Below are positions 41,471 to 55,034 of a stretch of DNA of 64,000 nucleotides, piece after piece. Within the stretch, counting starts at the first letter, position 1, and each line of letters begins with the position of its first letter. The DNA is from Macropodus opercularis (lineage: Eukaryota; Chordata; Actinopteri; Anabantiformes; Osphronemidae). Below the pieces are notes generated by a model that ran no database searches, was not told the DNA's origin, and saw nothing but the letters and a program-made list of their open reading frames with translations. The stretch is taken from assembly GCA_030770545.1 (NCBI GenBank), contig CM061102.1:15182501-15246500 (forward strand), given 5' to 3'. The position numbers and the translations under genes were made by a program.

Positions 41471-44400
41471 GGCTGGGAACAGTGCGAAAACGCTTGGAAT
41501 CGCCTGTTGTGTTCATTTCAGACCAAAAGAACACTACTTTTGTCAAAGTGATTTAAATGCATTTTAAAGGTGTTTGCCTGCTTCAGGGATGTATTTGGAT
41601 CATTTCTAACACAAAAACTTCAATGGCATTGCTTGCATTCAGATGCTGCAGCTTAAAGCATCACTGATACTGGAGACAGTGTGAAAACGCTTTGAATCGC
41701 CTGTTGTGTTTATTTCAGACCAAAAGAACACATGCAATTTTCAAAGTGATTTAAATGCATTTTAAAGATGTTTGCCTGCTTCAGGGATGTATTTTGATCA
41801 TTTCTTAAAGTCCTTTAAACACAAAAACTTCAATGGCATTGCTTGCATTCAAATGCAGCAGCTTAAAGCATCACTGAGGCTGGAAACAGTGCGAAAATGC
41901 TTGGAATCGCCTGTTCTGTTCATTTCAGACCAAAAGAACACTACTTTTGTCAAAGTGATTTAAATGTATTTTAAAGGTGTTTGTCAGCTTTAGGGATGTA
42001 TTTGGATCATTTCTAACACAAAAACTTCAATGGCATTGCTTGCATTCAGATGCTGCAGCTTAAAGCATCACTGAGGCTGGAAACAGTGCGAAAACGCTTG
42101 GAATCGCCTGTTCTTTTCATTTCAGACCAAAAGAAAACTACTTTTGTCAAAGTGATTTAAATGCATTTTAAAGGTGTTTGCCTGCTTCAGGGATGTATTT
42201 GGATCATTTCTAACACAAAAATTTCAATGGCATTGCTTGCATTCAAATGCAGCAGCTTAAAGCATCACTGAGGCTGGAAACAGTGCGAAAACGCTTGGAA
42301 TCGCCTATTGTGTTCATTTCAGACACAAAGAAATATACAAATGTCAAATTGATTTAAATGCATTTTAAAGGTGTTTGCCTGCTTCAGGGATGTATTTGGA
42401 TCATTTCTAACACAAAAACTTCAATGGCATTGCTTGCATTTAGATGCAGTAGCTTAAAGCATCACTGAGGCTGGAAACAGTGCGAAAACGCTTGGAATCG
42501 CCTGTTCTGTTCATTTCAGACCAAAAGAAATATACAAATGTCAAAGTGATTTAAATGCATTTTAAAGATATTTGCCTGCTTCAGGGATGTATTTGGATTA
42601 TTTTTAACACAAAAACTTCAATGGCATTGCTTGCATTCAGATGCAGCAGCTTAAAGCATCACTGAGGCTGGAGACAGTGCGAAAACGCTTGGAATCGCCT
42701 GTTCTGTTCATTTCAGACCAAAGAACACTAGTTTTGTCAAAGTGATTTAAATGCATTTTAAAGGTGTTTGCCTGCTTCAGGGATGTATTTGGATCATTTC
42801 TAACACAAAAACTTCAATGGCATTGCTTGCATTTAGATGCAGCAGCTTAAAGCATCACTGAGGCTGGAAACAGTGCGAAAACGCTTGGAATCGCCTGTTG
42901 TGTTTATTTCAGACCAAAAGAAAACTACTTTTGTCAAAGCCCTCTAAATAAATTTTAAAGGTTTTTGCCTGCTTCAGGGATGTATTTGGATCATTTCTAA
43001 AACAGAAAACTTAAAAGCATTGGTTGCATTCAGATGCAGCAGCTTAAAGCATCACTGAGGCTGGAAACAGTGCGAAAACGCTTGGAATCGCCTGTTGTGT
43101 TCATTTCAGACCAAAAGAACACTACTTTTGTCAAAGTCATTTAAATGCATTTTAAAGGTGTTTGCCTGCTTCAAGGATGTATTTGGATCATTTCTAACAC
43201 AAAAACTTCAATGGCATTGCTTGTATTCAAATGCAGCAGCTTAAAGCATCACTGAGGCTGGAAACAGTGCGAAAACGCTTGGAATCGCCTGTTCTGTTCA
43301 TTTCAGACCAAAGAACACTAGTTTTGTCAAAGTAATTTAAATGCATTTTAAAGGTGTTTGCCTGCTTCAAGGATGTATTTGGATTATTTCTAACACAAAA
43401 ACTTCAATGGCATTGCTTGCATTTAGATGCAGCAGCTTAAAGCATCACTGAGGCTAGAAACAGTGCGAAAACGCTTGGAATCGCCTGTTGTGTTCATTTC
43501 AGACCAAAAGAAATATACAAATGTCAAAGTAATTTAAATACATTTTAAAGGTGTTTGCCTGCTTCAGGGATGTATTTGAACCATTTCTAATACAAAAACT
43601 TAAATGGCATTGCTTGCATTCAGATGCTGCAGCTTAAAGCATCACTGAGGCTGGAAACAGTGCGAAAACGCTTGGAATCGCCTGTTCTGTTCATTTCAGA
43701 CCAAAAGAAAACTACTTTTGTCAAAGTAATTTAAATGCATTTTAAAGGTGTGTGCCTGCTTCAAGGATGTATTTTGATCATTTCTAACACAAAAACTTCA
43801 ATGGCATTGCTTGTATTCAGATGCTGCAGCTTAAAGCATCACTGAGGCTGGAAACAGTGCGAAAACGCTTGGAATCGCCTGTTGTGTTCATTTCAGACCA
43901 AAAGAACACTACTTTTGTCAAAGTGATTTAAATGCATTTTAAAGATGTTTGCCTGCTTCAGGGATGTATTTGGATCATTTCTAACACAAAAACTTCAATG
44001 GCATTGCTTGCATTCAAATGCAGCAGCTTAAAGCATCACTGAGGCTGGAAACAGTGCGAAAACGCTTGGAATCGCCTGTTCTGTTCATTTCAGACCAAAA
44101 GAAATATACAAATGTCAAAGTGATTTAAATGCATTTTAAAGATATTTGCCTGCTTCAGGGATGTATTTGGATTATTTTTAACACAAAAACTTCAATGGCA
44201 TTGCTTGCATTCAGATGCAGCAGCTTAAAGCATCACTGAGGCTGGAGACAGTGCGAAAACGCTTGGAATCGCCTGTTCTGTTCATTTCAGACCAAAGAAC
44301 ACTAGTTTTGTCAAAGTGATTTAAATGCATTTTAAAGGTGTTTGCCTGCTTCAGGGATGTATTTGGATCATTTCTAACACAAAAACTTCAATGGCATTGC

Positions 44401-47400
44401 TTGCATTTAGATGCAGCAGCTTAAAGCATCACTGAGGCTGGAAACAGTGCGAAAACGCTTGGAATCGCCTGTTGTGTTTATTTCAGACCAAAAGAAAACT
44501 ACTTTTGTCAAAGCCCTCTAAATAAATTTTAAAGGTTTTTGCCTGCTTCAGGGATGTATTTGGATCATTTCTAAAACAGAAAACTTAAAAGCATTGGTTG
44601 CATTCAGATGCAGCAGCTTAAAGCATCACTGAGGCTGGAGACAGTGCGAAAACGCTTGGAATCGCCTGTTGTGTTCATTTCAGACCAAAAGAACACTACT
44701 TTTGTCAAAGTCATTTAAATGCATTTTAAAGGTGTTTGCCTGCTTCAAGGATGTATTTGGATCATTTCTAACACAAAAACTTCAATGGCATTGCTTGTAT
44801 TCAAATGCAGCAGCTTAAAGCATCACTGAGGCTGGAAACAGTGCGAAAACGCTTGGAATCGCCTGTTGTGTTCATTTCAGACCAAAAGAAATATACAAAT
44901 GTCAAAGTAATTTAAATACATTTTAAAGGTGTTTGCCTGCTTCAGGGATGTATTTGAACCATTTCTAATACAAAAACTTAAATGGCATTGCTTGCATTCA
45001 GATGCTGCAGCTTAAAGCATCACTGAGGCTGGAAACAGTGCGAAAACGCTTGGAATCGCCTGTTGTGTTCATTTCAGACCAAAAGAACACTACTTTTGTC
45101 AAAGTAATTTAAATGCATTTTAAAGGTGTTTGCCTGCTTCAAGGATGTATTTGGATTATTTCTAACACAAAAACTTCAATGGCATTGCTTGCATTTAGAT
45201 GCAGCAGCTTAAAGCATCACTGAGGCTAGAAACAGTGCGAAAACGCTTGGAATCGCCTGTTGTGTTCATTTCAGACCAAAAGAAATATACAAATGTCAAA
45301 GTAATTTAAATACATTTTAAAGGTGTTTGCCTGCTTCAGGGATGTATTTGAACCATTTCTAATATAAAAACTTAAATGGCATTGCTTGCATTCAGATGCT
45401 GCAGCTTAAAGCATCACTGAGGCTGGAAACAGTGCGAAAACGCTTGGAATCGCCTGTTCTGTTCATTTCAGACCAAAAGAAAACTACTTTTGTCAAAGTA
45501 ATTTAAATGCATTTTAAAGGTGTTTGCCTGCTTCAAGGATGTATTTTGATCATTTCTAACACAAAAACTTCAATGGCATTGCTTGTATTCAGATGCTGCA
45601 GCTTAAAGCATCACTGAGGCTGGAAACAGTGCGAAAACGCTTGGAATCGCCTGTTGTGTTCATTTCAGACCAAAAGAACACTACTTTTGTCAAAGTGATT
45701 TAAATGCATTTTAAAGATGTTTGCCTGCTTCAGGGATGTATTTGGATCATTTCTAACACAAAAACTTCAATGGCATTGCTTGCATTCAAATGCAGCAGCT
45801 TAAAGCATCACTGAGGCTGGAAACAGTGCGAAAACGCTTGGAATCGCCTGTTCTGTTCATTTCAGACCAAAGAGCACTAGTTTTGTCAAAGTTATTTAAA
45901 CGCATTTTAAAGTTTTTTGCCTGCTTCAGGGATGTATTTGGATCTTTTCTAACACAAAAACTTCAATGGCATTGCTTGCATTCAAATGCAGCAGCTTAAA
46001 GCATCACTAAGGCTGGAAACAGTGTGAAAACGCTTGGAATCGCCTGTTCTGTTCATTTCAGACCAAACAACACTACTATTGTCAAACTGATTTAAATGCA
46101 TTTTAAAGGTGTTTGCCTGCTTAAAGGATGTATTTTGATCATTTCTAACACAAAAACTTCAATGGCATTGCTTGTATTCAGATGCTGCAGCTTAAAGCAT
46201 CACTGAGGCTGGAAACAGTGCGAAAACGCTTGGAATCGCCTGTTGTGTTCATTTCAGACCAAAAGAACACTACTTTTGTCAAAGTGATTTAAATGTATTT
46301 TAAAGATGTTTGCCTGCTTCAGGGATGTATTTGGATCATTTCTAACACAAAAACTTCAATGGCATTGCTTGCATTCAAATGCAGCAGCTTAAAGCATCAC
46401 TGAGGCTGGAAACAGTGCGAAAACGCTTGGAATCGCCTGTTCTGTTCATTTCAGACACAAAGAAGAATACTTTTGTCAAAGTCCTTTAAATAAATTTTAA
46501 AGGTGTTTGCCTGCTTCAGGGATGTATTTGGATCATTTCTAAAACAGAAAACTTAAAAGCATTGGTTGCATTCAGATGCTGCCGCTTAAAGCATCACTGA
46601 GGCTGGAAACTGTGCGAAAACGCTTGGAATCGCCTGTTGTGTTCATTTCAGACCAAAGAACACTAGTTTTGTCAAAGTCATTTAAATGCATTTTAAAGGG
46701 GTTTGCCTGCTTCAGGGATGTATTTGGATCATTTCTAACACAAAAACTTCAATGGCATTGCTTGTATTCAACTGCAGCAGCTTAAAGCATCACTGAGGCT
46801 GGAAACAGTGCGAAAACGCTTGGAATCGCCTGTTGTTTTCATTTCAGACCAAAGAACACTACTTTTGTCAAAGTGATTTAAATGAATTTTAAAGGTGTTT
46901 GCCTGCTTCAGGGATGTATTTGGATCATTTCTAACACAAAAACTTCAATGGCATTGCTTGTATTCAAATGCAGCAGCTTAAAGCATCACTGAGGCTGGAA
47001 ACAGTGCGAAAACGCTTGGAATCGCCTGTTCTGTTCATTTCAGACCAAAGAACACTAGTTTTGTCAAAGTAATTTAAATGCATTTTAAAGGTGTTTGCCT
47101 GCTTCAAGGATGTATTTGGATCATTTCTAACACAAAAACTTCAATGGCATTGCTTGCATTTAGATGCAGCAGCTTAAAGCATCACTGAGGCTAGAAACAG
47201 TGCGAAAACGCTTGGAATCGCCTGTTGTGTTCATTTCAGACCAAAAGAAATATACAAATGTCAAAGTAATTTAAATACATTTTAAAGGTGTTTGCCTGCT
47301 TCAGGGATGTATTTGAACCATTTCTAATACAAAAACTTAAATGGCATTGCTTGCATTCAGATGCTGCAGCTTAAAGCATCACTGAGGCTGGAAACAGTGC

Positions 47401-48991
47401 GAAAACGCTTGGAATCGCCTGTTCTGTTCATTTCAGACCAAAGAACACTAGTTTTGTCAAAGTCATTTAAATAAATTTTAAAGGTGTTTGCCTGCTTCAG
47501 GGATGTATTTTGATCATTTCTAACACAAAAACTTCAATGGCATTGCTTGCATTCAGATGCTGCAGCTTAAAGCATCATTGAGGCTGGAAACAGTGCGAAA
47601 ACGCTTGGAATCGCCTGTTCTGTTCATTTCAGACCAAAGAGCACTAGTTTTGTCAAAGTTATTTAAACGCATTTTAAAGTTTTTTGCCTGCTTCAGGGAT
47701 GTATTTGGATCTTTTCTAACACAAAAACTTCAATGGCATTGCTTGCATTCAAATGCAGCAGCTTAAAGCATCACTGAGGCTGGAGACAGTGTAAAAACGC
47801 TTGGAATCGCCTGTTCTGTTCATTTCAGACCAAACAACACTACTATTGTCAAAGTGATTTAAATGCATTTTAAAGGTGTTTGCCTGCTTCAGGGATGTAT
47901 TTGGATCATTTCTAACACAAAAAACTTCAATAGCATTACTTGCATTCAAATGCAGCAGCTTAAAGCATCACTAAGGCTGGAAACAGTGTGAAAACGCTTG
48001 GAATCGCCTGTTCTGTTCATTTCAGACCAAACAACACTACTATTGTCAAAGTGATTTAAATGCATTTTAAAGGTGTTTGCCTGCTTAAAGGATGTATTTT
48101 GATCATTTCTAACACAAAAACTTCAATGGCATTGCTTGTATTCAGATGCTGCAGCTTAAAGCATCACTGAGGCTGGAAACAGTGCGAAAACGCTTGGAAT
48201 CGCCTGTTGTGTTCATTTCAGACCAAAAGAACACTACTTTTGTCAAAGTGATTTAAATGCATTTTAAAGATGTTTGCCTGCTTCAGGGATGTATTTGGAT
48301 CATTTCTAACACAAAAACTTCAATGGCATTGCTTGCATTCAAATGCAGCAGCTTAAAGCATCACTGAGGCTGGAAACAGTGCGAAAACGCTTGGAATCGC
48401 CTGTTCTGTTCATTTCAGACACAAAGAAGAATACTTTTGTCAAAGTCCTTTAAATAAATTTTAAAGGTGTTTGCCTGCTTCAGGGATGTATTTGGATCAT
48501 TTCTAAAACAGAAAACTTAAAAGCATTGGTTGCATTCAGATGCTGCCGCTTAAAGCATCACTGAGGCTGGAAACTGTGCGAAAACGCTTGGAATCGCCTG
48601 TTGTGTTCATTTCAGACCAAAGAACACTAGTTTTGTCAAAGTCATTTAAATGCATTTTAAAGGGGTTTGCCTGCTTCAGGGATGTATTTGGATCATTTCT
48701 AACACAAAAACTTCAATGGCATTGCTTGTATTCAACTGCAGCAGCTTAAAGCATCACTGAGGCTGGAAACAGTGCGAAAACGCTTGGAATCGCCTGTTGT
48801 TTTCATTTCAGACCAAAGAACACTACTTTTGTCAAAGTGATTTAAATGAATTTTAAAGGTGTTTGCCTGCTTCAGGGATGTATTTGGATCATTTCTAACA
48901 CAAAAACTACAATGGCATTGCTTGCATTCAAATGCAGCAGCTTAAAGCATCACTGAGGCTGGAAACAGTGCGAAAACGCTTTGAATCGCCT
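41456..48991 (+). repeat. Satellite array, segment 6 (~38 monomers)
   Basis: Same monomer. It contains repeated multi-monomer blocks: TTTGGATTATTTCTAAC with TACATTTTAAAGG at about 43380-43560 and again at 45150-45320, and GATGCTGCCGCTTAAAGC at 46576 and 48540 (1964 bp, about ten monomers). The second of these leads into LINE copy F; the first leads into ordinary satellite at the matching position (about 47028). Confidence 0.95.
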
Positions 48992-51206
48992 ACTCTGAGC
49001 ACGTGTTTGAGACGCTGAGGTGTTTGTGAGTCGCTTCTTTCGCCACTTTTTTCTCGATTTATTCGTTTTTTCTTCCTATTACCTTTTCTCTTTTTACTTA
49101 TTCGGCTTGCTGGGTGTTTTTTCTTTACTCTCTGTCCCCCAGCGGCGACCGCTGGCTGGGGGGGAGGGCTCCTTCGGCGCTCTGACCTTTTCCCTCAACC
49201 TTTTCTTGGCGACAAATTGGTTCTATTTGGACGGACAATGAAGCAAGCGATCGGATCGACGGCCTCGGTGCAGGTTCAGCAAGGAGGCCCCATTGGCAGC
49301 AACTCCGAACCAAGGATGACGGCAATAATTAACTACAGGCAGGATTTAACAGTCAGCGTGGAGCTAGAGGGGGAAAGCACCGTGACGCCTATGGAGTTGA
49401 TGAAGTGTACGCGTGAGCTGTGTGGAGGCTTGACCGCATGCCGGTACATCGGGGGAAAGAAATATGAGATAACAATGAGTCACGAGACCGGGAAAGCAAA
49501 GTTACTGGATGGATTTAAGATAGGAGATGTGTGTGTCATGGCCAGAGAACTTGGTAATGACGAGCTAGTAGTGTCATTCCTGGGCTTGCCGGTCTATATA
49601 CCGGATGATGCTATTTTGAATAAGCTACGAGGATGGGGGGTGAAAGCAGTCTCCCCCATTAAAAGGCGCATGTGGCCAAGAATGCTGATGAAGGTTAAAT
49701 TCACTGATACCGTGCAATCGCTACCGTACTCGGTGAGATTCAACACCGCTGGAGGTTATGAATACTTCAGAGTGATTCATGACAGGCAAGTCAGAGTATG
49801 CAGGCTCTGTATGAAACCGGGGCACATCCTGCACGACTGCCCAGAGTTCACTTGTCATCGCTGCGGTGCCCAAGGACACTATGCTAGAGAATGTACCAAG
49901 CTCTCGGCTAAATGCAGTCTATGCAACAACACCCGGACAATTGCGTCTGTCTAAGAAGTGAGTCTGACAGGAGCTCGACTTGGCGGCTGGAGCCGAAGGT
50001 GGGTGATTTGGGGGAGCAGCCTAGTGAACAAGCTGCATGCGATGAGTTTGGAGAGATGGACATGGAGACATCTAGTGGCGAGGGTGAGGAGAGTCCAGAT
50101 GGGGCTGAGTCACTCAAGCCGCTGCACACAGTGGTCTGTGCCACTTCGGACATCGGCCCGAACTTGGATGCTGCGCCGCAGGATCCAGGTGGGGAAGACA
50201 CACAGCGCGACACAGGCGTTCAGCAGGATGAGGGAGAGGGCAGCGCGTCAGCCGTGCTTTCGGCCTCTGGGAATATGGTTCCCTCTTAGTGCTCTGACAG
50301 AGGCGACTGCCTCGCAGTCTTCACAGACAACCCAGACGCAACAAACCCCACCGGATGAACCGCAGGCGGACGACTCGGATCAGTGCGCAAGAAGCCGCGC
50401 GTATTACAAGAGCATAAAATCAACGGGAGCGTATCTACAGGCAGACGGAAGAAATAACAACAAATACTGTGACTATCTTTTCCATGGTTTTGATCCTCTC
50501 CTTTAACGCCTCTGGGCTACGCTCGAGCGACAAAATCAACAGTTTCTTTGCCTCGGGGCAGGCTGACATAGTTTGCCTCCAAGAGACTCACTGGACCTCC
50601 TGCACAGAGCGGTACATAAGAGCGAAGTGGGGGGGACCCATTTTCACATCACCAGGGACGGACAAGTCATGTGGAGTCGCCGTCTGTTTTAAGAGCGCTT
50701 CGGTTACTGATATTAGGCATGTTCATAATGATTTGGAAGGTAGACTGATTGTCTGCACATTTGTGACAAATTCCGCTGCATATACACTGCTGAATGTATA
50801 CGCACCAAATGTGAAGACAGATAGAAGACGATTCTTTCAGGGCATGGCTCAATATTGCGGACAAAATTGTTTATTAGTCGGAGACTTCAACGTGGCTCTC
50901 ACACCTATGGTAACCAATAATGTGTTCACGGGGGATGTCAGTCGTCCAGCGATCTACAGACTCATACAATCGTATGAACTTATCGATATTTGGAGGGTCA
51001 CACACCCGCGCACTAGAGCGTTCTCCCGCAGGCAGCAAGTGCTACACATAATAAAGCAGTCAAGAATGGACTTTTGTCTGGCCTCTTCTACAGTAGTGAA
51101 GCACATTTCTGGCGCGGACTACACCTTCAATGCATGGAGTGATCATGCCTTCTTCACCTTCAGACTGCACAGGCCACGCATCGGAAACCCCAGAGGGTTT
51201 TGGTGT
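48992..51206 (+). mobile_element. LINE fragment copy F
   Basis: A full 2215-bp copy, the last in the window. It shares the upstream satellite marker AACTACAATGGC with copies A and D, KKYE with A, B and D, and RLHRP with C, D and E. One silent difference is GGAGCTAGAG at about 49362. The frame-shifted ORF1 tail runs to 50289. Confidence 0.9.
49238..49954 (+). CDS. LINE ORF1 protein, CCHC zinc-knuckle (copy F)
   Basis: The 238-residue frame appears identical in protein sequence to copy A, with two complete CX2CX4HX4C knuckles and the shared early stop inside the third. Confidence 0.74.
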   Translation: MKQAIGSTASVQVQQGGPIGSNSEPRMTAIINYRQDLTVSVELEGESTVTPMELMKCTRELCGGLTACRYIGGKKYEITMSHETGKAKLLDGFKIGDVCVMARELGNDELVVSFLGLPVYIPDDAILNKLRGWGVKAVSPIKRRMWPRMLMKVKFTDTVQSLPYSVRFNTAGGYEYFRVIHDRQVRVCRLCMKPGHILHDCPEFTCHRCGAQGHYARECTKLSAKCSLCNNTRTIASV

Positions 51207-51221
51207 TTGAAGCATCACTGA
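50484..51221 (+). CDS. Truncated LINE ORF2: endonuclease only (copy F)
   Basis: A 245-codon frame with all catalytic endonuclease positions, RLHRP near the end, and a satellite-supplied stop. No reverse transcriptase follows; the next 12.8 kb is satellite. Confidence 0.78.
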   Translation: MVLILSFNASGLRSSDKINSFFASGQADIVCLQETHWTSCTERYIRAKWGGPIFTSPGTDKSCGVAVCFKSASVTDIRHVHNDLEGRLIVCTFVTNSAAYTLLNVYAPNVKTDRRRFFQGMAQYCGQNCLLVGDFNVALTPMVTNNVFTGDVSRPAIYRLIQSYELIDIWRVTHPRTRAFSRRQQVLHIIKQSRMDFCLASSTVVKHISGADYTFNAWSDHAFFTFRLHRPRIGNPRGFWCLKHH

Positions 51222-54200
51222 GGCTGGGAACAGTGCGAAAACGCTTGGAATCGCCTGTTGTGTTCATTTCAGACCAAAAGAACACTACTTTTGTCAAAGT
51301 GATTTAAATGCATTTTAAAGGTGTTTGCCTGCTTCAGGGATGTATTTGGATCATTTCTAACACAAAAACTTCAATGGCATTGCTTGCATTCAGATGCTGC
51401 AGCTTAAAGCATCACTGAGACTGGAGACAGTGTGAAAACGCTTTGAATCGCCTGTTGTGTTTATTTCAGACCAAAAGAACACATGCAATTTTCAAAGTGA
51501 TTTAAATGCATTTTAAAGATGTTTGCCTGCTTCAGGGATGTATTTTGATCATTTCTTAAAGTCCTTTAAACACAAAAACTTCAATGGCATTGCTTGCATT
51601 CAAATGCAGCAGCTTAAAGCATCACTGAGGCTGGAAACAGTGCGAAAATGCTTGGAATCGCCTGTTCTGTTCATTTCAGACCAAAAGAACACTACTTTTG
51701 TCAAAGTGATTTAAATGTATTTTAAAGGTGTTTGTCAGCTTTAGGGATGTATTTGGATCATTTCTAACACAAAAACTTCAATGGCATTGCTTGCATTCAG
51801 ATGCTGCAGCTTAAAGCATCACTGAGGCTGGAAACAGTGCGAAAACGCTTGGAATCGCCTGTTCTGTTCATTTCAGACACAAAGAAAACTACTTTTGTCA
51901 AAGTGATTTAAATGCATTTTAAAGGTGTTTGCCTGCTTCAGGGATGTATTTGGATCATTTCTAACACAAAAATTTCAATGGCATTGCTTGCATTCAAATG
52001 CAGCAGCTTAAAGCATCACTGAGGCTGGAAACAGTGCGAAAACGCTTGGAATCGCCTATTGTGTTCATTTCAGACACAAAGAAATATACAAATGTCAAAT
52101 TGATTTAAATGCATTTTAAAGGTGTTTGCCTGCTTCAGGGATGTATTTGGATCATTTCTAACACAAAAACTTCAATGGCATTGCTTGCATTTAGATGCAG
52201 CAGCTTAAAGCATCACTGAGGCTGGAAACAGTGCGAAAACGCTTGGAATCGCCTGTTCTGTTCATTTCAGACCAAAAGAAATATACAAATGTCAAAGTGA
52301 TTTAAATGCATTTTAAAGATATTTGCCTGCTTCAGGGATGTATTTGGATTATTTTTAACACAAAAACTTCAATGGCATTGCTTGCATTCAGATGCAGCAG
52401 CTTAAAGCATCACTGAGGCTGGAGACAGTGCGAAAACGCTTGGAATCGCCTGTTCTGTTCATTTCAGACCAAAGAACACTAGTTTTGTCAAAGTTATTTA
52501 AACGCATTTTAAAGTTTTTTGCCTGCTTCAGGGATGTATTTGGATCATTTCTAACACAAAAACTTCAATGGCATTGCTTGCATTCAGATGCTGCAGCTTA
52601 AAGCATCACTGAGGCTGGAAACAGTGCGAAAACGCTTGGAATCGCCTGTTCTTTTCATTTCAGACCAAAAGAAAACTACTTTTGTCAAAGTGATTTAAAT
52701 GCATTTTAAAGGTGTTTGCCTGCTTCAGGGATGTATTTGGATCTTTTCTAACACAAAAATTTCAATGGCATTGCTTGCATTCAAATGCAGCAGCTTAAAG
52801 CATCACTGAGGCTGGAAACAGTGCGAAAACGCTTGGAATCGCCTATTGTGTTCATTTCAGACACAAAGAAATATACAAATGTCAAATTGATTTAAATGCA
52901 TTTTAAAGGTGTTTGCCTGCTTCAGGGATGTATTTGGATCATTTCTAACACAAAAACTTCAATGGCATTGCTTGCATTTAGATGCAGCAGCTTAAAGCAT
53001 CACTGAGGCTGGAAACAGTGCGAAAACGCTTGGAATCGCCTGTTGTGTTCATTTCAGACCAAAAGAAAACTACTTTTGTCAAAGCCCTCTAAATAAATTT
53101 TAAAGGTTTTTGCCTGCTTCAGGGATGTATTTGGATCATTTCTAAAACAGAAAACTTAAAAGCATTGGTTGCATTCAGATGCAGCAGCTTAAAGCATCAC
53201 TGAGGCTGGAGACAGTGCGAAAACGCTTGGAATCGCCTGTTCTGTTCATTTCAGACCAAAGAACACTAGTTTTGTCAAAGTAATTTAAATGCATTTTAAA
53301 GGTGTTTGCCTGCTTCAAGGATGTATTTGGATCATTTCTAACACAAAAACTTCAATGGCATTGCTTGTATTCAGATCCTGCAGCTTAAAGCATCACTGAG
53401 GCTGGAAACAGTGTGAAAACGCTTGGAATGGCCTGTTCTGTTCATTTCAGACCAAAAGAAAACTACTTTTGTAAAAGTGATTTAAATGCATTTTAAAGGT
53501 GTTTGCCTGCTTCAGGGACGTATTTGGATCATTTCTAACACAAAAACTTCAATGGCATTGCTTGTATTCAGATGCTGCAGCTTAAAGCATCACTGAGGCT
53601 GGAAACAGTGCGAAAACGCTTGGAATCGCCTGTTCTGTTCATTTCAGACCAAAGAACACTAGTTTTGTCAAAGTCATTTAAATAAATTTTAAAGGTGTTT
53701 GCCTGCTTCAGGGATGTATTTGGATCATTTCTAACACAAAAACTTCAGTGGCATTGCTTGTATTCAGATGCTGCAGCTTAAAGCATCACTGAGGCTGGAA
53801 ACAGTGCGAAAACGCTTGGAATCGCCTGTTGTGTTCATTTCAGACCAAAAGAAAACTACTTTTGTCAAAGTGATTTAAATGCATTTTAAAGGTGTTTGCC
53901 TGCTTCAGGGATGTATTTGGATCTTTTCTAACACAAAAACTTCAATGGCATTGCTTGCATTAAAATGCAGCAGCTTAAAGCATCACTGAGGCTGGAAACA
54001 GTGCGAAAACGCTTGGAATCGCCTATTCTTTTCATTTCAGACACAAAGAAATATACAAATGTCAAAGTGATTTACATGCATTTTAAAGGTGTTTGCCTGC
54101 TTCAGGGATGTATTTGAACCATTTCTAACACAAAAACGTAAATGGCATTGCTTGCATTCAGATGCTGCAGCTTAAAGCATCACTGAGAATGAAAACAGTG

Positions 54201-54843
54201 CGAAAACGCTTGGAATCGCCTGTTCTGTTCATTTCAGACCAAAAGAAAACAACTTTTGTCAAAGTGATTTAAATGCATTTTAAAGGTGTTTGCCTGCTTC
54301 AGGGATGTATTTGGATCATTTCTAACACAAAAACTTCAATGGCATTGCTTGCATTTAGATGCAGCAGCTTAAAGCATCACTGAGGCTAGAAACATTGCGA
54401 AAACGCTTGGAATCGCCTGTTGTGTTCATTTCAGACCAAAAGAAATATACAAATGTCAAAGTAATTTAAATACATTTTAAAGGTGTTTGCCTGCTTCAGG
54501 GATGTATTTGGATCAATTCTAACACAAAAACTTCAATGACATTGCTTGCATTCAGATGCTGCATCTTAAAGCATCACTTAGGCTGGAAACAGTGCAAAAA
54601 CGCTTGGAATCGCCTGTTGTGTTCATTTCAGACCAAAAGAAATATACAAATGTCAAAGTGATTTAAATGCATTTTAAAGGTGTTTGCCTGCTTCAGGGAT
54701 GTATTTGGATCATTTCTAACACAAAAACTTCAATGGCATTGCTTGCATTTAGATGCAGCAGCTTAAACCATCACTGAGGCTGGAAACAGTGCGAAAACGC
54801 TTGGAATCGCCTGTTCTGTTCATTTCAGACCAAAAGAAAACAA

Positions 54844-55034
54844 GTGCCAGCTGTGCCACACTGCTGTGCCACACTGCCTCCTGCACATGTATACCTGCCA
54901 CAGGACAAGCCTCCTCCCTACTCTCCTCCAAACGATAAGAAGACTCAGTAGACCTGCTTGACTTCACCAGCATTCCTATCTGTTCCTGTATCCTCTTCTA
55001 CTGGATCACCTTGTTTCTTTTAGTGGACACAAGT
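54844..55034. repeat. 191-bp non-satellite insert, copy 1
   Basis: Begins GTGCCAGCTGTGCCACACTG after GAAAACAA of a monomer and ends ...GTGGACACAAGT before ACAACTTTTGT of the same monomer region, so ACAA may be a short target duplication. The following monomer is shortened: about 70 bp between TTTTGT and GGATGTATTTTGAT is missing. It includes a small GTGCCACACTGCT direct duplication. No tRNA-like head, poly-A tail or TIR is evident, so the origin is unknown. Confidence 0.8.
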
